DNA of 64,000 nucleotides from assembly GCF_011682045.1 (NCBI RefSeq), contig NZ_VVIW01000021.1, positions 47,729-111,728 on the forward strand, given 5' to 3'. The translations under genes and the position numbers were made by a program. Positions 9,219 through 18,169 of this stretch are shown in pieces. Source of the DNA: Massilia aquatica (lineage in GTDB: Bacteria > Pseudomonadota > Gammaproteobacteria > Burkholderiales > Burkholderiaceae_D). Position 1 is the stretch's first letter. Every line of letters starts with the position of its first letter. The notes under the pieces were generated by a model, which saw only the letters and a program-made list of their open reading frames with translations, was not told where the DNA came from and made no database searches.

Positions 9219-11062
9219 GCGGGCTGTGTGGCTGGATCGGCCACGGCGCCAGTGCCGCTGACAACCAGGTCCTGATCGCGTCCATGGCGGCGCCGCTGGC
9301 CGCCTTCGACCAGAACGCCATCAGCACCGTGCAGGCGGCGCGCAGCGCGCTGGCGGTGTCGGCGCGCGCGGCCAGCGCCCACGTGTTCCACGGCGACGGC
9401 CTGCTGGTGGCCGTGTGGGGCGAACCGGAACTGGCCGACGGGTTGGCCGACGGCCTGGCCGACGAATTGGCCCAACGCGTGGCGCGCCTGTGGCGGCGCG
9501 ACCCGGACGCCGTCTGCGCCAAATTGAAAGGCGCCTTTGCGCTCGCCATCCTCGACGAGGCCAAAAGCGATGCCCTGCTGGCGATCGACCGCATGGGCAC
9601 CCACCAATTGAGCTACCAGACGGCGGGCCAGGCGCTGGTGTTCGCCACCTCGTCGGACGCGCTGATCCGCCATCCCAAGACGCCGGCGGCGATCGATCCG
9701 CAAGGCTTGTACAACTACGTCTACTTCCACATGGTGCCTGCGCCGGGCACCGTGTACCGCGGCCAGCAACGCCTGCTGCCGGGCGAATGCCTGCGCTTCA
9801 GGAACGGCAGCGTGGAAAAGCGCGCCTACTGGCGCATGGTGTTCGACGAACAGCCGCAGCACGCGTTCGAGGACCTCAAGCAGCAGTTCCGCGACCTGCT
9901 GCGCAGCAGCGTGCTTGATGCGGCCGGCAAGCAGCCGTACGGCGCCTTCCTCTCCGGCGGCACCGACAGCTCCACCATCGCCGGCATCATGCGCGAAGTG
10001 AGCGACCAGCCGGTCAACACCTACTCGATCGGTTTCGAAGCCGAAGGCTACGACGAAATGTCGTACGCGCGCCTGGCCTCGAAACATTTCGGCACCAGCC
10101 ACCACGAATACTACGTCACGCCCGACGACGTGGTGGCCGCCATTCCGCGCATCGGCGCGGTGTTCGACCAGCCCTTCGGCAATGCCTCGGCGGTGCCGGC
10201 CTTTTACTGCGCGCGCCTGGCGCGCGCCGACGGCGTCACCCGCATGCTGGGCGGCGACGGCGGCGACGAACTATTCGGCGGCAACGAGCGCTACTCCAAG
10301 CAGCACGTGTTCGCCCTGTACGACAAGGTCCCGGGCCTGCTGCGCAAGGCCCTGCTGGAACCGGCCGTCTTCAACTTCCCGGCCGGCGAGAAGCTCAAAC
10401 TGATTCGCAAGGCGCGCAGCTACATCGAGCAAGCCTCGCTGCCGATGCCGGCGCGCCTGGAAACCTACAACCTGCTGGGCCGCTTCGGCCCGGCGCAAGT
10501 GTTTACCGCCGGCTTTTTGGCCAGCGCCGACACCGGCGCGCCGCTGGCCAGCCTGTCGCACACCTACGCCCAGAACGACGCATCGAGCCTGATCAACCGC
10601 ATGCTGGCGCTCGACCTGAAAGTGACCCTGGCCGACAACGACCTGCCCAAGGTGATCAAGGCGTGCGAGCTGGCGGCCATGGAAGCGGCCTTTCCGTTCC
10701 TGTCGGACCAGATGGTGGCCTTCTCGGCGCGCCTGACGGCCAAACAGAAACTCAATGGCACCCAGCTGCGCTACTTCTTCAAGGAAGCGCTGCGCGGCTT
10801 CCTGCCCGACGAAATCATCACCAAGCAAAAGCACGGCTTCGGCCTGCCGTTCGGCGTGTGGCTGCAAAAGCACAAGCCGCTCCAGCAGCTCGCGCTCGAC
10901 AGCCTGTCCGACCTGAAGAAGCGCCAGATCGTGCGTCCCGAGTTCATCGACGCGCTGCTCGGCCAGCACTTGGACGAGCACGCCGGCTACCACGGCACCA
11001 TGGTGTGGGTGCTGATGATGATGGAACAATGGTTCAAACAACGCTCCGCACCGCAAAGCTGA
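9215..11062 (+). CDS. asparagine synthase-like amidotransferase
   Basis: 615 residues. It has an N-terminal class II glutamine amidotransferase domain (to ~residue 200) and a C-terminal synthetase domain with the PP-loop FLSGGTDSSTIAGIM (residues ~247-261) and MLGGDGGDELFGG. With the GTG start the N-terminus is MSGLCGWIG, so the nucleophile Cys is residue 5 instead of residue 2. A CTG at 9224 would place it at residue 2, but the best ribosome site (GGGAAG, 9204-9209) favours GTG. It would transfer ammonia to an activated carboxylate, perhaps amidating a uronic acid of the polysaccharide. It differs from the canonical XrtA amidotransferase at 25385. Confidence 0.85.
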   Translation: MSGLCGWIGHGASAADNQVLIASMAAPLAAFDQNAISTVQAARSALAVSARAASAHVFHGDGLLVAVWGEPELADGLADGLADELAQRVARLWRRDPDAVCAKLKGAFALAILDEAKSDALLAIDRMGTHQLSYQTAGQALVFATSSDALIRHPKTPAAIDPQGLYNYVYFHMVPAPGTVYRGQQRLLPGECLRFRNGSVEKRAYWRMVFDEQPQHAFEDLKQQFRDLLRSSVLDAAGKQPYGAFLSGGTDSSTIAGIMREVSDQPVNTYSIGFEAEGYDEMSYARLASKHFGTSHHEYYVTPDDVVAAIPRIGAVFDQPFGNASAVPAFYCARLARADGVTRMLGGDGGDELFGGNERYSKQHVFALYDKVPGLLRKALLEPAVFNFPAGEKLKLIRKARSYIEQASLPMPARLETYNLLGRFGPAQVFTAGFLASADTGAPLASLSHTYAQNDASSLINRMLALDLKVTLADNDLPKVIKACELAAMEAAFPFLSDQMVAFSARLTAKQKLNGTQLRYFFKEALRGFLPDEIITKQKHGFGLPFGVWLQKHKPLQQLALDSLSDLKKRQIVRPEFIDALLGQHLDEHAGYHGTMVWVLMMMEQWFKQRSAPQS

Positions 11063-11068
11063 TTACCG

Positions 11069-12235
11069 ATGCCCGAATACCAGCGTTTCGACGCCGTAGC
11101 ATGTGAATTCCCCCGCCCGCGCGTACCCCTGTTGCCGGCCCTGCACTGGGCCGACATCGGTTTCGGCGGCGGCACCGTCGCTCCCGCCCTGATCGACGGC
11201 ACCGCCGTGCGCCACTTCGCGCGCGGCCGCTACGCCATGCACGCGGCCTGCCAGGCCGGCGGCATCGGCCCCGGCACGGTCTTGCTGGCCCCGTCCTACC
11301 ACTGCCGCACCATGATCGACCCGGCGCTGGCGCTGGGCGGCACGGTGCTGTTCTATGCCGTCGACAGCGACCTGACCCCGCGCGTGGACAGCATCCGCGC
11401 CCTGCTGGCGCCGCGCGACCACGGCATCAAGGCGCTGGTGCTGCCGCACTACTTCGGCTTCGAGCAGCCGCCGGCCTTGCTGGCGGCGGTGAGCGCGGTG
11501 TGCCGCCACCACGGCATCATGCTGATCGAAGACTGTTCGCACGCCTGGCAAGTGGCCGCCAAGCGCGCCCAGACCGGCCAGGCCAATGCCGACCATGTGC
11601 TCATGGCCAGCCCCTACAAGTTTTTCGGCTGCGAAGACGGCGGCGTGTTGTGGGCCAACCCGGCGCTGTTTCCGATCACGCCGCCGGCCAAACCGGGCCT
11701 GCTGCGCGAAATCAAGGCCTTCAAGTCGGCCTGGTCGCGCAACCGCGCCGCGCATGCCACGGCCACCGCCGCCGAGCCGCGCGACCCCGCCTTGCGCGGG
11801 CACGACATCCTCGAGCGCCACGACGGGCCCTCGGCCCAGTACGAGCCGGCCATGGAAAACAAGAACAGCCTGGCCCTGTCGCGCTGGGTGATGCGGCGCA
11901 CCCGCATCGCACCGCTGGTCGAACGGCGCCGCCGGCATTACACCCAATGGCTCGAAGCGGTGGCCGGCGCGCGCGGCGGCCAGGCCCTCATGCCCGACCT
12001 GCCCGACGACTGCGCCCCCTATATGTTCCCGATCACAATCGCCGAGCCGGACCCGGTGTTCTACCAGTTAAAGCATGCCGGCATGCCGATTTTCCGCTGG
12101 GATGACATGGCGGTGTCGAGCTGCACGGTGGCGCGCAACTACCGCCTGCACCTGCTGCACCTGCCCTGCCACCAGGGCCTGTCGGCGCAGCAGATGGCGT
12201 GGATGACGGCGCTGGTCTCGAAAGCGCTGGCATGA
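11069..12235 (+). CDS. DegT/DnrJ/EryC1/StrS-type PLP enzyme
   Basis: 388 residues, six bases after the amidotransferase stop. Fold type I aminotransferase features: an aromatic/glycine cofactor region around ARGRYAMHAA, LIEDCSHAW (the conserved Asp before the Schiff-base region) and the PLP lysine in SPYKFFGCEDGG. The family makes aminosugars from nucleotide keto-sugars, but this member is divergent at the N-terminus and could instead supply an amine for the neighbouring FemAB-like protein. Overlaps the next gene by ATGA. Confidence 0.8.
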   Translation: MPEYQRFDAVACEFPRPRVPLLPALHWADIGFGGGTVAPALIDGTAVRHFARGRYAMHAACQAGGIGPGTVLLAPSYHCRTMIDPALALGGTVLFYAVDSDLTPRVDSIRALLAPRDHGIKALVLPHYFGFEQPPALLAAVSAVCRHHGIMLIEDCSHAWQVAAKRAQTGQANADHVLMASPYKFFGCEDGGVLWANPALFPITPPAKPGLLREIKAFKSAWSRNRAAHATATAAEPRDPALRGHDILERHDGPSAQYEPAMENKNSLALSRWVMRRTRIAPLVERRRRHYTQWLEAVAGARGGQALMPDLPDDCAPYMFPITIAEPDPVFYQLKHAGMPIFRWDDMAVSSCTVARNYRLHLLHLPCHQGLSAQQMAWMTALVSKALA

Positions 12236-14322
12236 GCGGCTGGCGCGGCGTGCCGCTGCAACGCTCCCTCGGCGAGCACGGCGCGGCCTGGGATGAACTC
12301 AATGCGCGCCTGTTCGGCGACCATCCGCTGCTCGGCGCGCTGTTCATCGACGGCCTGCTGGCCCGGTTCGGCGACGGCAGCGAGCAGCTGTGGACCTGCC
12401 GGCGCGACGGCCGGGTCGAGGCGATGTGCATCCTCAAGCCGCGCAACGCCCTGGTGTGGGCCAGCTTCCTGCCGGCCCAGGCGCAGCTCGGCGCCACCCT
12501 GATCGCCGACGCCGCCCTGCTCGACGCGCTCTCGCACAGCCTGCCGCCGCTGGTAATCCAGCTCGACCTGCTGTGCAACGACCCGCACGTGGGCGCGGTG
12601 CTCGACGGCCCGGTGCCGGGCCAGCACCTGCTGAACCACGCGCGCACCATGCGCATCGCCCTCGATGGCAGCTTCGCGGACTACTTGTCGGGGCGCGCGC
12701 ACCTGCAAAACAATATCAAGCGCTACCAGAAACGCGTGCTCGAGAACGGCGTGGTCAAGCACCATGTGTACATCCTCGACCCCGCCGCCATGGAGGCGGC
12801 GGTGGACCGCTACGCCGCGCTCGAAGGAGCCGGCTGGAAGGGCCGCAGCGGCACCGCGGTCGGCGCCACCCCGGAGCAGCACCAGTTCTACCGCGACCTG
12901 CTGCGCCGCGCCGCCGAGGGCGGCAACGCCATGGTGTGCGAGCTGTGGCTGGACAACAAGCTGGCCGCCTCGCGCCTGCTGCTGCGCCGCAACGGCATGT
13001 ACGTGATGCTCAAGACCAGCTACGACGAGAGTTTTTCGGACTACTCGCCGGGCCGCCTGCTGCTGCGCGGCGTGATCGAACACGCGTTCGCGGCCGATCC
13101 GGGCGGCTCCATCGAGTTCTACACCGACGCCGACTCCAATCTGCTCGAATGGGCCACCGGCCAGCGCTGGATCCGCCACCGCACGCTGTACCGCTGGATC
13201 GCGGCCGAAGCGCTCAGGGTCTCGCTGCGCGCCTGGCGCAGCAAGCCGCGCGTGCAGGAAGGCCTGGCGGTCGAGGTGTTCCACCATCCGGATGCGCTGG
13301 CGCCCGACGTGCAAAGCTTCATGACCAAGGCCGAGAAGCAGAACGTGGCCGGCGGCCTGGCGTGGTACCGCAACCTGGTCGACACGGTCTACCCGGCCAA
13401 TCCCGGACTGCGCTTCTACGTGCTGCGGCGTGGCCAGCAAGTCATGGCGGTGCTGCCGCTGCGCGCCGAAAAAACCGGCGGCGCCTGGCAACTGAGTTCA
13501 TTGTCGAATTTTTATACCAGTCTGTACGAGCCGGTGCTCGACCCCGGCCTGAAATCGCGCGAGATGGTGATGGTGCTGGTGGCCATCCAGGACGAATTCC
13601 CCGGCCTGGGCTCGCTCACGCTCACGCCGATGGACCCGCAGTCGCACGCCTACCAGACCATGCTGGGCGCGATGCGCATCAAGGGCTGGCTGGCGTTCGA
13701 GTATTTCGCCTTCGGCAACTGGTACCAGCCGATCGAGGGCGACTGGACCAGCTACCTGGCCGCGCGCGGCGGGCAGCTGCAAAACACCATCCGGCGCATG
13801 GGCAAGAAGTTCGCCAACGAAGGCGGCACCCTGGAAATCGTCACCAGCGCGAGGGACTTGCCGGTCGCGATCGCAGCCTACGAAAAAGTGTACGCGGCCA
13901 GCTGGAAGAAGCCCGAGCCCTTCCCCGCGTTCATGCCGGCGCTGATGCAGGCCTACGCCGCCAAGGGCTTCCTGCGCCTGGGACTGGCGTGGATCAAGGG
14001 CGAACCGGTGGCGGCGCAGTTGTGGATCGTCTCGTACGGACGGGCCGAAATCTACAAGCTGGCCTACGACGAAGGCTTCAAGGCCTTTTCGCCGGGGACC
14101 TTGATCACCGCCATGCTGATGGAGCACGCGATCGACAAGGACAAAGTCACCGAAATCGATTATCTGATCGGCGACGATGCCTATAAAAAGACCTGGATGA
14201 ACCACCGGCGCGAACGCTGGGGCATGGTGGCGTACAACCCGCGCTCGCTGCGCGGCCTGCGCGGCCTGGCGCGCGAAGCGGCCGGCCGCGCCGCGCGCGG
14301 CGTGGCCGGCCGGCGCACCTGA
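12232..14322 (+). CDS. tandem GNAT/FemAB-like acyltransferase (two BioF2-type domains)
   Basis: 696 residues from the coupled ATG at 12232 (ATGA overlap). Two related halves are visible. The first has FADYLSGRAHLQNNIKRYQK and later YDESFSDYSPGRLLLRGVIE. The second has WTSYLAARGGQLQNTIRRMG and later YDEGFKAFSPGTLITAMLME. The shared pattern (x-YL-x-x-R-x-x-LQN-I-R, then YDE-x-F-x-x-x-SPG) marks an internal duplication of the CelD/BioF2 acetyltransferase fold. It probably acylates or aminoacylates a sugar precursor. Last gene of the plus-strand run; only four bases separate it from the convergent gene at 14327. Confidence 0.8.
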   Translation: MSGWRGVPLQRSLGEHGAAWDELNARLFGDHPLLGALFIDGLLARFGDGSEQLWTCRRDGRVEAMCILKPRNALVWASFLPAQAQLGATLIADAALLDALSHSLPPLVIQLDLLCNDPHVGAVLDGPVPGQHLLNHARTMRIALDGSFADYLSGRAHLQNNIKRYQKRVLENGVVKHHVYILDPAAMEAAVDRYAALEGAGWKGRSGTAVGATPEQHQFYRDLLRRAAEGGNAMVCELWLDNKLAASRLLLRRNGMYVMLKTSYDESFSDYSPGRLLLRGVIEHAFAADPGGSIEFYTDADSNLLEWATGQRWIRHRTLYRWIAAEALRVSLRAWRSKPRVQEGLAVEVFHHPDALAPDVQSFMTKAEKQNVAGGLAWYRNLVDTVYPANPGLRFYVLRRGQQVMAVLPLRAEKTGGAWQLSSLSNFYTSLYEPVLDPGLKSREMVMVLVAIQDEFPGLGSLTLTPMDPQSHAYQTMLGAMRIKGWLAFEYFAFGNWYQPIEGDWTSYLAARGGQLQNTIRRMGKKFANEGGTLEIVTSARDLPVAIAAYEKVYAASWKKPEPFPAFMPALMQAYAAKGFLRLGLAWIKGEPVAAQLWIVSYGRAEIYKLAYDEGFKAFSPGTLITAMLMEHAIDKDKVTEIDYLIGDDAYKKTWMNHRRERWGMVAYNPRSLRGLRGLAREAAGRAARGVAGRRT

Positions 14323-14326
14323 CGAC

Positions 14327-17300
14327 TTATGCCGAAGTACGGATGAAGAAAATGTTGTCCTTCCCGTTCGGCATGAGCATGAAACCGCGCAGCGCCGGCA
14401 CGTAGCGGAAGCGGTTATGCACCCCGGCCCCGCTGCTCTCGGGCGGACGGGTGCGCCCGGCCAGTTCGAACATGCTCATGTCCCAGGTGTTGCCCGCGTT
14501 CGGCTTGATCACGTAGATGCGCCCGGCCCCCGCGCCCTGGCCGCAGTAGAACAGGAAGCGGTCGTTGGCCGGATCGTAATCCATGCCGGCGTAGGTTGGC
14601 TTGTCGGCCTTGAAGCTCTCCAGCGCCGCACTCGGATTGAACGACACCGAGATCTGCGCCGCGCCATCGAGCGGCACGCGCGTGGCGAACACCCCGAGCG
14701 TCCCGTATCCCATGCCGTCCGCCCAGTTCAGCGAAAACAGCTGGTTGCGCTGGGGGTCGTGCGCGATCGGCCAGCGGATCGTATCGTTGGTGCGCTGCTT
14801 GATCGGCTCGCTCCAGGTGCGGGTGGCCGCCGAAAAACGCGCCAGCCCGGTGCTCCAGACGTCACCCGTGGAGCGGATCACGACCGCGCCCAGGTGGCCG
14901 GTCGGAATGTCGGCCCAGGTGCCGGCGGCATCCCAGGTGTTCGTTTCCAGGTCGAAGCCATCGACGTTGTGGAAGGAGTGCGCGTTGCCGTAGGCGGCGC
15001 GCACGCCGAACGTCATGATCCGGTTCAGCTGCGGCACGTAATGCGCGGTGCTGTACAGGTGGCGCGAGGTCGGCTTGCCGTCGGCGTAATAGGCCACGTC
15101 GATCGCGGTGCGCGCGCTCTGGCCCTGGCGCAGCTGCCACGACGGCGCATTGTCGGTCAGGCGCAGCGACACCACGCGGTTGTCGGGCGAATCGAGGTGG
15201 CCGCCGGCCGCCGCGATCAGGATTTCGTTGCTGCGCTCATTGAAGGCGATGCCGCTGTAGGCATGCACTGCCGAGCCGCCCGCGCCCGCGGTGCCGGCGA
15301 TTTCGATCCACTCGCCCAGGCCGGTGCCGGCGAACCAGGACGGATCGCCTTCCTGCGGCGTGCTTGGCACCGGCAGCGGCGTGGCCGGCACGTACTGCGC
15401 CGGTTTCACGCCCCACACCGGCTTGACGTCGAAGGCGGCGCGCAAGGCGCCCCAGTTGGTCGCGCGCGTCATGCGCTCGTACGCTTCGCGCGCACCCGGC
15501 ACGCCATGGCGCACCGCATAGGCGATGGCCGGTACCAGGTTGCCCCACATGGCGCGCTCGCCCGGCATGTATTCCCCGGCCAGCACGCCTTCGGTCTTGC
15601 CCAGCCAGGCCGGCGGCGTGGCATACGTGGCCTGGTACACCTCGGCCTCGGAGCTGTACCACGGGCCGGTGCCGTTATCGTAATCGGGCCTGGCGCTGGG
15701 CGAGATGACCATCGTGTACGGTACCGCGTTGACGTACCAGAAAGCGTCCCTGGCGCCGAGCCGGCCGACCGCGCTGCGCGCCTTCCAGGCGAAGAAGGCA
15801 CTGAGCTTGGCGCTGGCGGCGGCCGACAACGGCAAGCCAAGCGAGACCGAATAGCCGAAGGCCGCGGTGACGAAATCCTGCTGCCACGGCGAACCCATAC
15901 GGATGGTGCCGTCGTAGCCTTCGCCCGGCTTGATCCAGCCGAACGGGTTGTTCGGACGGGCCACGTAACGGCCGTGGAAGTGTTCGATGTTCGCTTCCAC
16001 CGAGGCGATGAATTCGGCGCGCAGCTCGCGGTCGTCGTCGGGCGTCACGCACAGGGCCTGCACGCGGGTGCGCCAGTCCCACGCGCAGCTGCGGGTCTGC
16101 CAGGCCGCGACGGCGGTCTGCACCAGGCCCTGGCTGCCGGTGCGCAGTGCGGTATTGTCGCCATTGCCAAGGTAGTTGGCGGTGGCGGCGAACTGCACCT
16201 GCTCCATGAAGTAAAAGCGGCCGGTGGCCAGGTAGGCGGTAAACCCGACCGAGGGGCTGTGCGCCACATCCCAGCTGGGCGGATTGCCGCCGGTGGCGAC
16301 CGGGGTGTACTGGCCGTTGGTGGAGCCGCCGGTATCCTTGAAACCATGGCTGGCGCGGATGTTCAGGGTCGGATGGCTGGAAAAGCGCAGCGGACGGTTG
16401 GTGCTCTCGTCGCGGTAGTGCAGGCCGTAGCGGCCGGCCGAAAAGCCGTTGCGCACCACGCCGGCGAAGGTGGCCGGGGAGTCGGACACCAGGAACAGCA
16501 CGTCGTGCTGTGGCAGCAGGCCGATCGGATCCTGGTAGCCGGACGACGCCATGCTGTCGCTGTCGTAGGTGAAGTTACCCGCCTGTAGCGGCGTGTAGCT
16601 GGCCGCCAGCGCTTTCACCGCGGCGGCATCGGCAGCCACGCGCGCCTGGTACGACGGCACCAGTTCGGTCGCCTGCAGGTACACCGGATTCTGGCGCGGC
16701 ACCACGCCGGGATCGGCGCCGCCCCAGTACGACAGGGCGGTCCCGCTGATCAACGGCGTGCGCTGGTGGTGTTTGAGGTCGATCGCGGCCGACATGCGCA
16801 GGCTGCCATTGAGCGAAAACGTGTAGGTGGCCGCCTTGTTCGACGGCGCGGCCACGCGCAGGTAGCCGTTTTCGATCCACGGCAGCACTTCCAGCGCGCC
16901 GCTGGACCACAGGCGCACTTCGAGCCAGGCCACCAGGTGCGGGTCGCTGCCGACCGGCTTGCGGTAGATCCAGGACGACATCAGCGGACCGCTGACCCAG
17001 GCCTTGAACGGGCTGTCCCAGTCGGCGCCCTGCCAGCGCACGGTGCCGAACGCGCCGCAGCCGATTTCGGCGACGGCGCCGCTGGTGCGCAGGCGCGCGG
17101 TGTCGATCGGGCTCTCGCCCGCCGGGACCGCGATCACGCCCAGGTTGACGGTGGTGCCGTCGGCCGTGGGCAAGCTGGCCTGGCCGGAGAGCAGCGCGAA
17201 TTTGAGCGAGCCGTCCGGCCACACATTCTTGACGTTGACCTGCAGCGCGCCCTTGTCCGAGCCGAGCGTGCGCCCGGCCGGCACGTCGCCGCGGCGGAAG

Positions 17301-17578
17301 GCGAAGCCGAGGCTGAACGGCACCGAAGCCTGGCCGCTGGTACTCACGACGGTAAACGAGGCATTCGGGACCGGCGCGCCCGGCTGCGGCGCGACCGGCG
17401 GCGGCCCCTGGTCGAAGGGACCCGAGGCGGTGCTCTGCACGCCGCCGGCGGCGGTCGAGGTGGGCGCGGCTGCGGCGCCATCGCCGCCGCCACCGCCGCC
17501 ACCGCAAGCGGTGAGCGCGCCGGAGGCGACCAGCATGGTGGAGCGTCGGAGGAAAATACGGCGTTGCAAATCAGTCAT
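14327..17578 (-). CDS. large Tat-exported putative lipoprotein, unrecognised
   Basis: 1083 residues. The N-terminus RRIFLRRSTMLVASGALTAC combines a twin-arginine-like region with a lipobox (GALTAC), followed by a run of glycines, as in a lipoprotein linker. Residues ~75-700 are not recognised. The C-terminal ~330 residues contain repeated beta-type blocks (YSGIAFNERSNEILIAAAGG, VPQLNRIMTFG, GFDLETNTWD, DYDPANDRFLFY) that look like a kelch or other beta-propeller. It sits alone in the middle of the polysaccharide locus, so a carbohydrate-binding, -cleaving or -modifying role at the cell surface is plausible but unproven. Confidence 0.75.
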   Translation of the reverse strand: MTDLQRRIFLRRSTMLVASGALTACGGGGGGGDGAAAAPTSTAAGGVQSTASGPFDQGPPPVAPQPGAPVPNASFTVVSTSGQASVPFSLGFAFRRGDVPAGRTLGSDKGALQVNVKNVWPDGSLKFALLSGQASLPTADGTTVNLGVIAVPAGESPIDTARLRTSGAVAEIGCGAFGTVRWQGADWDSPFKAWVSGPLMSSWIYRKPVGSDPHLVAWLEVRLWSSGALEVLPWIENGYLRVAAPSNKAATYTFSLNGSLRMSAAIDLKHHQRTPLISGTALSYWGGADPGVVPRQNPVYLQATELVPSYQARVAADAAAVKALAASYTPLQAGNFTYDSDSMASSGYQDPIGLLPQHDVLFLVSDSPATFAGVVRNGFSAGRYGLHYRDESTNRPLRFSSHPTLNIRASHGFKDTGGSTNGQYTPVATGGNPPSWDVAHSPSVGFTAYLATGRFYFMEQVQFAATANYLGNGDNTALRTGSQGLVQTAVAAWQTRSCAWDWRTRVQALCVTPDDDRELRAEFIASVEANIEHFHGRYVARPNNPFGWIKPGEGYDGTIRMGSPWQQDFVTAAFGYSVSLGLPLSAAASAKLSAFFAWKARSAVGRLGARDAFWYVNAVPYTMVISPSARPDYDNGTGPWYSSEAEVYQATYATPPAWLGKTEGVLAGEYMPGERAMWGNLVPAIAYAVRHGVPGAREAYERMTRATNWGALRAAFDVKPVWGVKPAQYVPATPLPVPSTPQEGDPSWFAGTGLGEWIEIAGTAGAGGSAVHAYSGIAFNERSNEILIAAAGGHLDSPDNRVVSLRLTDNAPSWQLRQGQSARTAIDVAYYADGKPTSRHLYSTAHYVPQLNRIMTFGVRAAYGNAHSFHNVDGFDLETNTWDAAGTWADIPTGHLGAVVIRSTGDVWSTGLARFSAATRTWSEPIKQRTNDTIRWPIAHDPQRNQLFSLNWADGMGYGTLGVFATRVPLDGAAQISVSFNPSAALESFKADKPTYAGMDYDPANDRFLFYCGQGAGAGRIYVIKPNAGNTWDMSMFELAGRTRPPESSGAGVHNRFRYVPALRGFMLMPNGKDNIFFIRTSA

Positions 17579-18169
17579 GATGGTTTCTTCGTAATAACAG
17601 TGAAAAGAGTGCTATTAACGCGGCGTCGCTCGTTCTTTAAACAACCCCAATAGCGCGGCGATGAGTTCGATTGTTGCGGTATGGAAACAGCATTCTAACC
17701 GTATATTTACCCCGCATGAAATGGCGGTTCGCAAACAAAACGGAAAAAACGGCTATTTATTTTCGCGGAATGATTGAATGGCAATGATTATAAAATTGCC
17801 GAATAGGAATAACAATGAAGGCTTGGCCAATATTACCGCCGGTATAATTGGATAGCCGGTTTGGCATTATCAGGCGCTGTGCCGCTATATTAACCGGGCT
17901 CGGCCTTAATTAACAGGGTTGTCATGCAGGGAGGGTGGTTCCAGCGGCTTGCCCGGGCGTGCGCACGGGCGGGAGGCCCGGCTGGCAGCGGGCGCATTAT
18001 CGCGCCGCGTGATTATCCGCCGGTCCATTCCGTCAATACCCGGGATGGCCGGATTTGACTACGCTGTTCAATAACTAAGTAGTAGAAAAACGCAACGGTA
18101 ATAACGCTTTGACAATCCGCGCGGCGCGTGCCGGATTATCAACGCCGGGCGCGTGCCGATAAAGTCCGG
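17579..18169. other. 591-base intergenic region
   Basis: No convincing gene. The first ~350 bases are unusually AT-rich for this window and should contain the promoter of the minus-strand gene ending at 17578. The rest contains GC-rich inverted repeats, for example GCCCG at 17951 with CGGGC at 17966. No canonical terminator follows the flippase gene that ends at 18170. Confidence 0.4.
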
